From JBNJGB01 sp051747385 (lineage in GTDB: Bacteria > Myxococcota_A > UBA9042 > PHBI01 > JACKFB01), in the NCBI GenBank assembly GCA_051747385.1, contig JBNJGB010000013.1:102095-166094 (forward strand): a stretch of 64,000 bases of DNA, given 5' to 3'. Positions 57,018 through 64,000 of this stretch are shown piece after piece; within the stretch, counting starts at the first letter, position 1, and each line of letters starts with the position of its first letter. The position numbers were made by a program, and so were the translations under genes. The notes under the pieces were generated by a model. It was not told the origin of the DNA, did no database searches, and saw only the letters and a list, made by a program, of their open reading frames with translations.

Positions 57018-57523
57018 CGCTGTCGTCTCCGGTTCGGGGTTCGCTCCCGCACGTCCAGCCGGCGCAGGAGCCGATCCAGCTTGCGATAGGTCTCCGGCGC
57101 CGTCTGCACGACCAGGTTCCGCGAGCGGTCGTCCGGGACCATGTGCAGCGGCGCCTCTCCTGCCGCATCGAAGGCGTCCCGGGCCAGCGCCGCGAGCCCG
57201 GAGGGGGTCCGGTGGATCACCGGCCGCACGTAGATGTGGAGCATGCCCCGATCCGGGCCGTCCAAGGCCCCCAGCAGCGCGCGAAAGCGATCGAGGCGCG
57301 CGGGCGTGTCGCGCACGACCAGCGTCCCCGCGTCCCGTCCCGGGGCCACCCGCACGCCGGGCGGCGTCCCGAGGACCCGCTCGTACAGCGTCGCGGCGTG
57401 CCCGGCCTGCATCGACTCCAGGAACAGGACGTCCGTGCGCCACCCGTCGTCGTCCGCCGCGGCGGCGCCGGACCACAGGAGGAGCACGAGCAGTACTCCG
57501 AGGCACAGGGCGGTCCGCTTCAT
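57014..57523 (-). CDS. Exported protein with secretin N-domain-like repeats
   Basis: The protein has 169 aa. A signal peptide ('LCLGVLLVLLLWSGAAAADD') is followed by two small alpha-beta modules with 'VLFLESMQAGHAATLYERVL', 'GTLVVRDTPARLDRFRALLG' and 'MVPDDRSRNLVVQTAPETYR' plus 'LDRLLRRLD'. This is the pattern of the N1/N2-type domains of secretins, where 'D.R.N.L.V....' precedes a helix. There is no beta-barrel part, so it is a stand-alone module, perhaps a secretin partner. The ATG at 57523 is chosen over 57556 because it starts the signal peptide. It is the first gene of the operon. Confidence 0.75.
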   Translation of the reverse strand: MKRTALCLGVLLVLLLWSGAAAADDDGWRTDVLFLESMQAGHAATLYERVLGTPPGVRVAPGRDAGTLVVRDTPARLDRFRALLGALDGPDRGMLHIYVRPVIHRTPSGLAALARDAFDAAGEAPLHMVPDDRSRNLVVQTAPETYRKLDRLLRRLDVRERTPNRRRQR

Positions 57524-57550
57524 GGCGGCGGAGCCTACCACAGTCCTCCT

Positions 57551-57800
57551 GCTCACAGCTCGTCACATGTCGCAAGACGAAGGGCTCGCGCAAAGGCGCG
57601 AAGACGCAAAGGAAAACGGCATGCGTCGGCCCGGCATGCTCGCTGTTGCCCTGCCCGTGACCCGACAGTCTCAGCCGAACCGGTGTGCACGCGGTTCGCC
57701 GGCCTTCGCGGCTTGGCGGCTTGGCGGCTTGGCGGCTTGGCGTGCGATTGTCCCCGAGATCGTGGGATCCCGAGATGTGTGGGGCTGTGAGCCGTCCCCG
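57551..57800. repeat. About 250-bp palindromic repeat, copy 3 (inverted)
   Basis: It is inverted relative to 48599 and 48882. The left part GCTCACAGCTCGTCAC and the right part GGCTGTGAGCCGTCCC pair over the GCTCACAGC core. It contains GGCTCGCGCAAAGGCGCG and four GGCTTGGC-type 8-bp units. It fills the gap between the operon and the transketolase gene and ends 5 bp from the transketolase stop, so it may act as the 3' end of that transcript. Confidence 0.8.
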
Positions 57801-57804
57801 GCGA

Positions 57805-59895
57805 TCAGTTCTTCCTGCGCTCCAGGGCCCGCTCGAGGCGCGCCAGGTGGTCGGAGGCCACCTTCTCGAAGGTGCCGAGCAGCCCGCGGGAGCGGTTGAC
57901 CACGTCGTCGACCGTGAAGCCGAAGTAGGCGGCGAGATCCTCCGCCGGGGCGCTCTCTCCGAAGCGGTCGAGGCCGATGCTGGCGCCGAAGGGGCCGACG
58001 AACCGCTCCCAGCCGAAGGTGCGCCCGGCCTCCACGCTGAGGCGGAGGAGGCACTCGTCGGGGAGGACCCTCTGCCGGTAGACGTCCGGCTGGGCCAGGA
58101 AGCGCTCCGCGCACGGCATCGAGACCACGCGGACGGCGACGCCCTGGGCCTCGAGGCGCTCCGCGGCGGCCGTGCAGAGGTGCACCTCCGAGCCGGTCCC
58201 GATGAGGATCAGGTCCGGCAGGGCGTCCTCGTCGCCGTGGACCACGTACGCGCCGCGCGCCACGCCCTCGGCGGCGTCCCGGGTCCCCGGAAGCTGGGGC
58301 ACGCCCTGGCGGGTCAAAAGCAGCGCGGACGGACCGTCGGTCCGGCGCAGCGCCGCCGCCCAGGCCGCCGCCGTCTCCCGCCCGTCGGCCGGGCGGAACA
58401 CGTGCAGGCCGGGGATCTGCCGGAGGGCCATGGCGTGCTCCACCGACTGGTGCGTGGGCCCGTCCTCGCCCAGGAAGATGCTGTCGTGGGTCAGGACGTA
58501 CACGACGCGCTGCTTCATGAGCGCGGCCAGGCGCATGGCCGGGCGCATGTAGTCGCTGAAGGTCAGGAACGTCCCGCCGTAGGGGATCACCCCGCCGTGG
58601 AGCGCCATGCCGTTCATGGCCGAGGCCATGCCGTGCTCGCGGACGCCGAAGTGGATGTTCCGACCGTCGTGGCGCGCCTTCGAGAAGGGCTCGGCGCCCT
58701 TCACGACCGTCTTGTTGGAGCCCGACAGATCGGCAGACCCGCCCCACAGACCGGGCACGTCCGACGCCAGGGCGTTGATGACCTTGCCCGACGACGCGCG
58801 CGTGGCCTCCTTCGCGCCGTCCTCCCACTCCGGGAGCAGCGCGTCCAGGTCCTCGGGCAGGCCGTCGCCGCTCGTGGCGCGCTCCCACTCCGCCGCCAGC
58901 TCCGGGAACTTCGCGCGGTAGTCGCGGAACAGGGCCTCCCACTCCTCCCGGCGCTTCGCGCCCCGCTCGCGGAGACCGTCGAACGCGTGGACGGCCCGCT
59001 CCGGCACCAGGAAGCTGGCGTCGGTCGGCCAGCCCATGGCCTCCTTCGTCAGGCGGACCTCGTCGTCGCCGAGGGGCGCGCCATGGGAGGCGGCCGTGTC
59101 CTGCTTGTTGGGGCTGCCGTGGCCGATGTGGGTGCGGCAGCGGATGAGCGACGGCCGCTCCGTCTCGTCCCGGGCGGCCTCGATGGCCTGCGCCACGGCC
59201 TCGCGATCGTGGCCGTCCACCTCCTGGACGTGCCAGCCGTAGGCCTCGAAGCGCCGGCTCACGTCCTCGCTGAAGGACAGGTCCGTGGCGCCGTCGATAC
59301 TGATGCGGTTGTCGTCGTAGAGGTAGACGATGGCGCCCAGGCCCAGGTGGCCGGCGAGGCTCGCCGCCTCGTGGCTGAGGCCCTCCTGGAGGTCGCCGTC
59401 CGAGCAGATGGCGTAGACCCGGTGGTCCACCAGGGGGAAGCCCGGCTTGTTGAAGCGGGCCGCGAGGAAGGACGCGGCCATGGCCATGCCCACGCCGTTG
59501 GCGAAGCCCTGGCCGAGCGGGCCGGTGGTGGTCTCGACGCCCGGCGCGTAGCCCACCTCGGGGTGCCCCGGCGTCTGCGAGTGGAGCTGTCGGAACTTCC
59601 GGAGCTGATCCAGGGACAGGTCGTACCCCGAGAGGTGCAGCAGGGCGTAGAGCAGCATGCTGCCGTGGCCCGCCGACAGGACGAACCGGTCCCGATCGGG
59701 GAAGTCCGGCGTCGACGGGTCGGCCACCATGTAGCGTGTCCACAGGACCGTGGCGGCGTCGGCCATGCCCATCGGCATGCCGGGGTGCCCGGAGTTGGCC
59801 TGCTGGACGGCGTCCATGGCCAGGGCCTTGAGGGTGTGGACGACCAGCTGGTCGTCGGTCATGTCGGCGAGGAGCTCGTCGGCGGTCTTCGGCAT
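57805..59895 (-). CDS. tkt: Transketolase
   Basis: The protein has 696 aa, with normal length and domain order. The TPP-binding part is 'CSDGDLQEGLSHEAASLAGH', preceded by 'NSGHPGMPMGMADAATVLWT' and 'GPLGQGFANGVGMAMA'. The second half has 'GVREHGMASAMNGMALHGG' and 'THDSIFLGEDGPTHQSVEH'. It interconverts pentose-phosphate and glycolytic sugars in the cytoplasm. The ATG at 59895 with GGAGAG upstream begins the conserved 'LADMTDDQLVVHTLKALAMD' region; an opening to 60018 runs into a REP-like motif. It is a single-gene unit. Confidence 0.98.
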   Translation of the reverse strand: MPKTADELLADMTDDQLVVHTLKALAMDAVQQANSGHPGMPMGMADAATVLWTRYMVADPSTPDFPDRDRFVLSAGHGSMLLYALLHLSGYDLSLDQLRKFRQLHSQTPGHPEVGYAPGVETTTGPLGQGFANGVGMAMAASFLAARFNKPGFPLVDHRVYAICSDGDLQEGLSHEAASLAGHLGLGAIVYLYDDNRISIDGATDLSFSEDVSRRFEAYGWHVQEVDGHDREAVAQAIEAARDETERPSLIRCRTHIGHGSPNKQDTAASHGAPLGDDEVRLTKEAMGWPTDASFLVPERAVHAFDGLRERGAKRREEWEALFRDYRAKFPELAAEWERATSGDGLPEDLDALLPEWEDGAKEATRASSGKVINALASDVPGLWGGSADLSGSNKTVVKGAEPFSKARHDGRNIHFGVREHGMASAMNGMALHGGVIPYGGTFLTFSDYMRPAMRLAALMKQRVVYVLTHDSIFLGEDGPTHQSVEHAMALRQIPGLHVFRPADGRETAAAWAAALRRTDGPSALLLTRQGVPQLPGTRDAAEGVARGAYVVHGDEDALPDLILIGTGSEVHLCTAAAERLEAQGVAVRVVSMPCAERFLAQPDVYRQRVLPDECLLRLSVEAGRTFGWERFVGPFGASIGLDRFGESAPAEDLAAYFGFTVDDVVNRSRGLLGTFEKVASDHLARLERALERRKN

Positions 59896-59986
59896 GATCT
59901 CTCCGGCGGGGGTCGCGAGGCGCGCGCGAACATATTTCAGCGCCCGGGGGGATTCAACAGGGTTCGCGGACGGGTCGTGACGCCGC

Positions 59987-60017
59987 GGAAAATGTGAAAT
60001 GAGTAGGCTTGACCCCA
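59987..60017 (-). repeat. 31-bp REP-like motif, copy 2
   Basis: On the minus strand it begins TGGGGTCAAGCCTACTCA and ends ACATTTTCC, matching 48843-48873 at 28 of 31 positions. It lies between the stop of the ABC gene and the transketolase start. Such motifs resemble short repeats mobilised by REP-associated tyrosine transposases; no such transposase is in the window. Confidence 0.6.
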
Positions 60018-60021
60018 CGGA

Positions 60022-61776
60022 TCAGACCGCGAAGCCCACCTCGACGAGGAGCTTGTAGCGGCCGCCCAGGGCCATCAGCTCGTCGTGGGTGCCCTGCTCC
60101 ACGACGCGGCCGTGGTGGAGCACGAGGATGCGATCGGCCCGGCGGATCGTGGACAGGCGGTGGGCGATGACCAGGACGGTCCGGCGGGCGAAGAGCTCCG
60201 CGACCGCCTCGTCGATGAGGGACTCGGTGACCGAGTCCACGCTGGCCGTCGCCTCGTCGAGGATGACGATGGGGGCCTCCCGCGCCATGGCGCGGGCGAT
60301 GGCCAGGAGCTGCTTCTGGCCCACGGACAGGTTCCCGCCCCGCTCGGTGACGTGGTGATCCCAGCCGTCGGGGAGCGTGTTCACGAACGCCTCGGCGCGG
60401 GACAGGCGGCCGGCCTCCCGGATGCGCTCCCGGTCGACGCCCGGCGCCCAGAACGAGACGTTCTCCGCGAGGGTCCCGTCGAAGAGGTAGACGTCCTGGT
60501 GCACCGAGACGACCTGGTCGCGCAGGTCCTCGGTCCGGAGGTCGCGCACCTCGTGGCCGTCCACCCGGATGGAGCCCTCGTAGCCGTCGTAGGTCCGGGT
60601 GAGCAGCTTGGCGATGGTCGTCTTGCCGGAACCCGTCGCCCCGACCAGCGCGACCACCTCCCCGGGCTCCATGTGGAAGGACACGTCCTCCAGGACCGTC
60701 GGGCCGGCCTCGTGGTACGCGAAGCCGACGCGCTCGAAGGTCACCTCCCCGCGGGCGCTCTGGAGCGGCACGTGCCCCTCGCCCACCCGGTCCTCCGTGT
60801 CCAGGAGATCGAAGATGCGCTCCAGCGCTGCCACGGCGCGCTGGATGGTGGCGATCCGGCCCGACAGCTCGCGGATCGGCCGGAAGACCATCCCCAGGTA
60901 GTCCACGAACGCCACGAGCAGCCCCAGGGTCACGCCGGAGCCGGGCTCCACGTGTCGCACGGCGCCGTACCAGAGCATGGCGCCGATGGCGAAGGCGCTC
61001 ATCCCGTCCATGATCGCGTACAGGCCCGCGTCCCACCAGTTCGACTGCCGGTACGCGTCCAGGTAGCGATACGACAGGCGGCGGAAGGCCGCGCGGGAGC
61101 GCTCCTCGGCGCCGTAGATCTGCACGGTGGTCATCCCGTGGATCTGCTCGGCGAAGAAGCCGTTGAGGCGGCTCAGGCTCGTGCGGATGACCAGGGAGAG
61201 TACGCGCAGGCGCCGGCGGAACAGGTCCACGATGGCCACGATGACCGGCGCCAGGGCCAGGACCACCATCGTGAGCTGCCAGTCCAGCCACAGCATCGCG
61301 ACCAGGATGCCGACGATCAGCAGCGCGTCGCTCACCAGGTTCACGACCCCGAACGCGAGGCTCTCGTAGACCGCCTCCACGTCCGAGGTGGTCCGGGTCA
61401 TGAGCGAGCCCGTCGTGCGGCGATCGAAGAAGCGCTGCCCCTGGCGCGTGACGTGCGTGAAGATGCGCCGCCGGAGCGCGGCCAGGGCCCGCAGCCCCAC
61501 CACGTGCAGGCCGTAGCTCCCGACGGACCTGGCGGCGAAGCCGGTGGTCACCACCAGCAGGAACAGCGCCGCGATGCCCGTCAGGCCCTCCAGGTCGCCC
61601 TTCGCGATGTGCTCGTCGATGCCCTCCTTCAGGAGGACGGGCTGGATCAGCCCGGCCCCGACACCCAGGGGCGTGAGCACGAGCGCGACCAGCAACCACG
61701 CCTTCCCCGGACGGACGAAGGGCCAGACGCGCCTGAGCAGCGCCAGGTCTCCCCTGTCGCGACGCTCACGGGTCAC
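60022..61776 (-). CDS. ABC exporter half-transporter with canonical ATPase site
   Basis: The protein has 584 aa. Six membrane helices (about 20-320) precede the nucleotide-binding domain with Walker A 'VGATGSGKTTIAKLL', Q-loop 'VSVHQDVYLF', signature 'LSVGQKQ' and Walker B 'PIVILDEATASVD' with the catalytic Glu. The signature 'LSVGQ' deviates from LSGGQ. The start overlaps the upstream ABC gene by 11 nt, so the pair forms a heterodimer. The substrate is unknown; lipids, peptides and drugs are all possible for this family. Confidence 0.94.
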   Translation of the reverse strand: MTRERRDRGDLALLRRVWPFVRPGKAWLLVALVLTPLGVGAGLIQPVLLKEGIDEHIAKGDLEGLTGIAALFLLVVTTGFAARSVGSYGLHVVGLRALAALRRRIFTHVTRQGQRFFDRRTTGSLMTRTTSDVEAVYESLAFGVVNLVSDALLIVGILVAMLWLDWQLTMVVLALAPVIVAIVDLFRRRLRVLSLVIRTSLSRLNGFFAEQIHGMTTVQIYGAEERSRAAFRRLSYRYLDAYRQSNWWDAGLYAIMDGMSAFAIGAMLWYGAVRHVEPGSGVTLGLLVAFVDYLGMVFRPIRELSGRIATIQRAVAALERIFDLLDTEDRVGEGHVPLQSARGEVTFERVGFAYHEAGPTVLEDVSFHMEPGEVVALVGATGSGKTTIAKLLTRTYDGYEGSIRVDGHEVRDLRTEDLRDQVVSVHQDVYLFDGTLAENVSFWAPGVDRERIREAGRLSRAEAFVNTLPDGWDHHVTERGGNLSVGQKQLLAIARAMAREAPIVILDEATASVDSVTESLIDEAVAELFARRTVLVIAHRLSTIRRADRILVLHHGRVVEQGTHDELMALGGRYKLLVEVGFAV

Positions 61777-63574
61777 GGCTCACCTCCCTCGGCTCGCCGT
61801 CCACGGCCTCCAGGGCCTCGGCCACCTCCTGCAGCCGGCACGCGGCGGCGTACGGCCCGCCCCGGGCCAGCAGGTCCCGGTGGTGCCCCCGGTCCACGAC
61901 GCGCCCGTCCTCGAGCACCACGACCCGATCCGAGCGCGCCAGGACGCTCACCCGGTGGCTCACCACCACGGCCGTCCGCGGCGCGGATCCTCCCTGGCGC
62001 AGGCGCCGGTAGATGGCGTCCACGAGGCGCTTCTCCGTCGCGTGGTCCACGGCGCTCAGCACGTCGTCCAGCAGCAGCACGTCGAAGTCCCGGTAGAAGG
62101 CCCGGGCCAGGGCCACGCGCTGGCGCTGCCCGCCGGACAGGGTGATCCCCCGCTCGCCGACCACCGTGTCCAGCCCGTCCGAGAAGGACTCGAGCTCCAC
62201 GTCCAGGGCGGCGTCCTCGACGGCGCGCCGCAGCCGCTCCTCGTCCACCGGCACGTCGTTGTCCGGCGGCGCCAGGACGACGTTGTCCCGGATGCTGGCG
62301 CTGAAGAGGAACGGCTCCTGGGTCACGTACGCCACGCGCGCCCAGTAGTCCCGCACCGGGACGTCGCGGACGTCCGTGTGGTCGATGGAGACGGTCCCGG
62401 CCGGGGGCTCGCGGACGCGCGACAGGAGGTCCAGGAGGGTGCTCTTGCCGGCGCCGGTCAGGCCGAAGACGCCCAGGACCTCTCCGGGGCGGACCCGGAG
62501 CGAGACGTCCTGGAGGGCCGGCGCGTCGGCGCCCGGGTAGGTGAAGCCCAGGGAGGTCGCCTCCAGGCCCAGCCCCGAGGTGCCCGGCTCCGGCATGGGG
62601 GCGAGGGGCTCCGGGCGGCGCTCGTCGACGTACAGCACGTCGTCCACGCGGCCCAGGGCGATCCAGCCGCGCTGCACGGCCCCGATCATCCACCCGAGGC
62701 TGGTGAGCCCCGACACGAGGATGTTGATGTAGACCGCGAAGGCCGCCAGCTCGCCGACCGTGAGCTCCCCGGCGACCACCATGCGCCCGCCGAAGAACAG
62801 GAGCAGCACCACGCAGAGGTTGCCCACCACCGAGACCACGGGCAGGAGCCACGCCCGGATGCGGTTCAGGGACAGCCCGATGTCCAGGAGCTCGTCGTTG
62901 GCCTCGTCGAACCGGGCGTCCACGCCGGGCAGCGCGTTGAAGGCGTGGACCACGCCCACGCCGTTGTAGGTCTCCAGGATGCGGTCCGACAGGACGGCGA
63001 TCTGCTGCTGGGCGCGCGCCGTGAGCCGGAACATGACCCGGATCGCCCGGCGCAGGACGAGGACGGCCACCACCAGCGGGAGCCCGCAGATGAGGGCCAG
63101 CTTGGCGTTCAGGACGGTCATGCGGCCGCCCGTGAGCAGCAGCATGAACAGGACGTTGAAGAGCTGCAGCGTGACGAAGCCGGCCAGGGTGCGGACCGCG
63201 TTCGTGTCGTTGGTGCCGCGGCTGATGATCTCCCCCGGGCGCATCCGGTCGAAGAAGCGCCGCGGGAGGTCCAGCAGGCGGTCGAACATCCCGTTCTTCA
63301 CCCGGAACTCGACGGTCCGGCCCGGGTTGAAGAAGAGCGTCCGGCTCAGGGTGCGCACGATGACGATGCCGACCCCGGCGCCCAGGACCGCCCAGGCCCA
63401 CGGGATGGCCGAGTCGGCCCCCTCGCCCGCCGACAGGGCGTCGATGGCGCGCTGGACGAACCCCGGGATGGCCACCGTCAGCGCGTTGGTGGCCACGAGG
63501 AACACGATCCCCAGGCCGTACCAGACCCGGTAGCGGCGGAGAAAGCGGGTCCAGAACCGGCGGAGCCTCCTCAC
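61766..63574 (-). CDS. ABC exporter half-transporter with degenerate ATPase site
   Basis: The protein has 602 aa. Six membrane helices lie in about 20-330. The nucleotide-binding domain has Walker A 'FGLTGAGKSTLLDLL', signature 'LSGGQRQRVALA' and Walker B 'DVLLLDDVLSAVD', where Asp replaces the catalytic Glu. In heterodimeric exporters (LmrCD/TM287-288 type) one site is degenerate in just this way and its partner carries the active one. It is the first gene of the pair. The upstream 57 bp to the tandem repeat hold no clear promoter. Confidence 0.94.
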   Translation of the reverse strand: MRRLRRFWTRFLRRYRVWYGLGIVFLVATNALTVAIPGFVQRAIDALSAGEGADSAIPWAWAVLGAGVGIVIVRTLSRTLFFNPGRTVEFRVKNGMFDRLLDLPRRFFDRMRPGEIISRGTNDTNAVRTLAGFVTLQLFNVLFMLLLTGGRMTVLNAKLALICGLPLVVAVLVLRRAIRVMFRLTARAQQQIAVLSDRILETYNGVGVVHAFNALPGVDARFDEANDELLDIGLSLNRIRAWLLPVVSVVGNLCVVLLLFFGGRMVVAGELTVGELAAFAVYINILVSGLTSLGWMIGAVQRGWIALGRVDDVLYVDERRPEPLAPMPEPGTSGLGLEATSLGFTYPGADAPALQDVSLRVRPGEVLGVFGLTGAGKSTLLDLLSRVREPPAGTVSIDHTDVRDVPVRDYWARVAYVTQEPFLFSASIRDNVVLAPPDNDVPVDEERLRRAVEDAALDVELESFSDGLDTVVGERGITLSGGQRQRVALARAFYRDFDVLLLDDVLSAVDHATEKRLVDAIYRRLRQGGSAPRTAVVVSHRVSVLARSDRVVVLEDGRVVDRGHHRDLLARGGPYAAACRLQEVAEALEAVDGEPREVSRDP

Positions 63575-63631
63575 GGGCGCCGGAACCTACGCGGCCCCCG
63601 AGAGAGGGTCAACGGCCCGGTGGGTGTGCAG

Positions 63632-64000
63632 CAGGGCGGTCGCAAAGTCGACCGCCCTCCCTTGCCCTTGCCCTTGCCCTTGCCCTTGCCTGCTCTCGAA
63701 CGCGCAGAATCCATCGTTTCCGAGCGATTACAATCCGGCGCCGGGCGCCGTACCGCCGCGCGACCCTCACTTGTCCGACTTTGCGATTCCCCTGCGGGTT
63801 CGGCCAGGGCGGTCGCAAAGTCGACCGCCCTCCCTTGCCCTTGCCCTTGCCCTTGCCCTTGCCTGCTCTCGAACGCGCAGAATCCATCGTTTCCGAGCGA
63901 TTACAATCCGGCGCCGGGCGCCGTACCGCCGCGCGACCCTCACTTGTCCGACTTTGCGATTCCCCTGCGGGTTCGGCCAGGGCGGTCGCAAAGTCGACCG
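63632..64000. repeat. 173-bp tandem repeat array, cut by the window end
   Basis: Two full identical units (63632-63804 and 63805-63977) and the first 23 bp of a third are seen. Each unit contains AGGGCGGTCG-6 nt-CGACCGCCCT, a perfect 10-bp hairpin, then a TTGCCC hexamer repeated about five times. Near its end each unit has CGACTTTGCGA, which pairs perfectly with TCGCAAAGTCG of the next unit, an alternative 11-bp hairpin. No credible protein is encoded. No gene lies from 63575 to the end. Confidence 0.9.

Noticed and set aside
63609..63991. Lys/Arg-rich small ORFs in the tandem repeat
   Set aside because: The Gly-Lys and Ala-Arg dipeptide runs are just the TTGCCC microsatellite read in two frames.
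63632..64000. CRISPR-like array
   Set aside because: The whole 173-bp unit is repeated without unique spacers, and no cas genes are near.

Overview
The window is very GC-rich, densely packed DNA and reads like a member of the Myxococcota or a close deltaproteobacterial relative. The indications are Ser/Thr kinases with a 'HRDVSPDN' loop and PEGA-type tails, FHA and PP2C partners, an AgmX/PglI-like lipoprotein domain, an NtrC-type regulator and many small palindromic intergenic elements. This placement is an inference from gene content, not a phylogeny. I saw no tRNA, rRNA or CRISPR array.

Layout. (1) 1-500: C-terminal end of an outer-membrane beta-barrel protein, followed by two palindromic repeats. 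(2) 903-21901, minus strand: a 21-kb contractile injection system (eCIS, Afp/PVC-like) locus. In transcription order it holds a Pvc16/DUF4255 terminator, sheath 1, tube 1, a rho-independent terminator, a tail-assembly chaperone with a -1 frameshift extension, sheath 2, tube 2, a 1,468-aa low-complexity protein, a LysM protein, the hub, a zinc ribbon, gp25, baseplate J, a PASTA-tail protein, a further baseplate-type protein, and two FHA proteins. I could not find an AAA+ ATPase, a PAAR tip, a gp5-like spike or a tail fibre in the window. (3) 22397-29216: a lipoprotein, then an ECF sigma factor, a zinc-finger protein, a membrane CHAT protease-like protein and a TPR-CHAT protein in an overlapping operon. 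(4) 29250-42438: a GT-C glycosyltransferase, a kinase with PEGA tail, UvrA, a PP2C phosphatase and a 1.3-kaa kinase/ATPase/TPR protein. (5) 42491-48523: a sigma-54 activator, an orphan PTS EIIA, a DUF2914 lipoprotein, a GH57 glycoside hydrolase and GalT. (6) 48599-57801: repeats, a pseudokinase, a YciO/Sua5 protein, lipoproteins, a metallophosphoesterase, and an operon of a secretin-N-like protein, an AgmX-like lipoprotein and an M19 dipeptidase. (7) 57805-63574: transketolase and an asymmetric ABC exporter pair. (8) 63632-64000: a 173-bp tandem repeat running off the window.

The most notable observation is a complete -1 programmed-frameshift signature at the end of the eCIS tail-assembly chaperone gene: heptamer G-GGG-GAA in the correct frame, a 6-nt spacer and a 6+5-bp hairpin. 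It would fuse the chaperone to a DUF6760-like domain that has no credible start of its own. This is the phage G/GT arrangement in an injection-system locus. Other points are a terminator that separates the major sheath/tube genes from the downstream genes, a PASTA domain on a baseplate protein, FHA proteins beside kinase and phosphatase genes, the ECF-CHAT-CHAT operon with an apparent ECF promoter, and several MITE-like repeat families.
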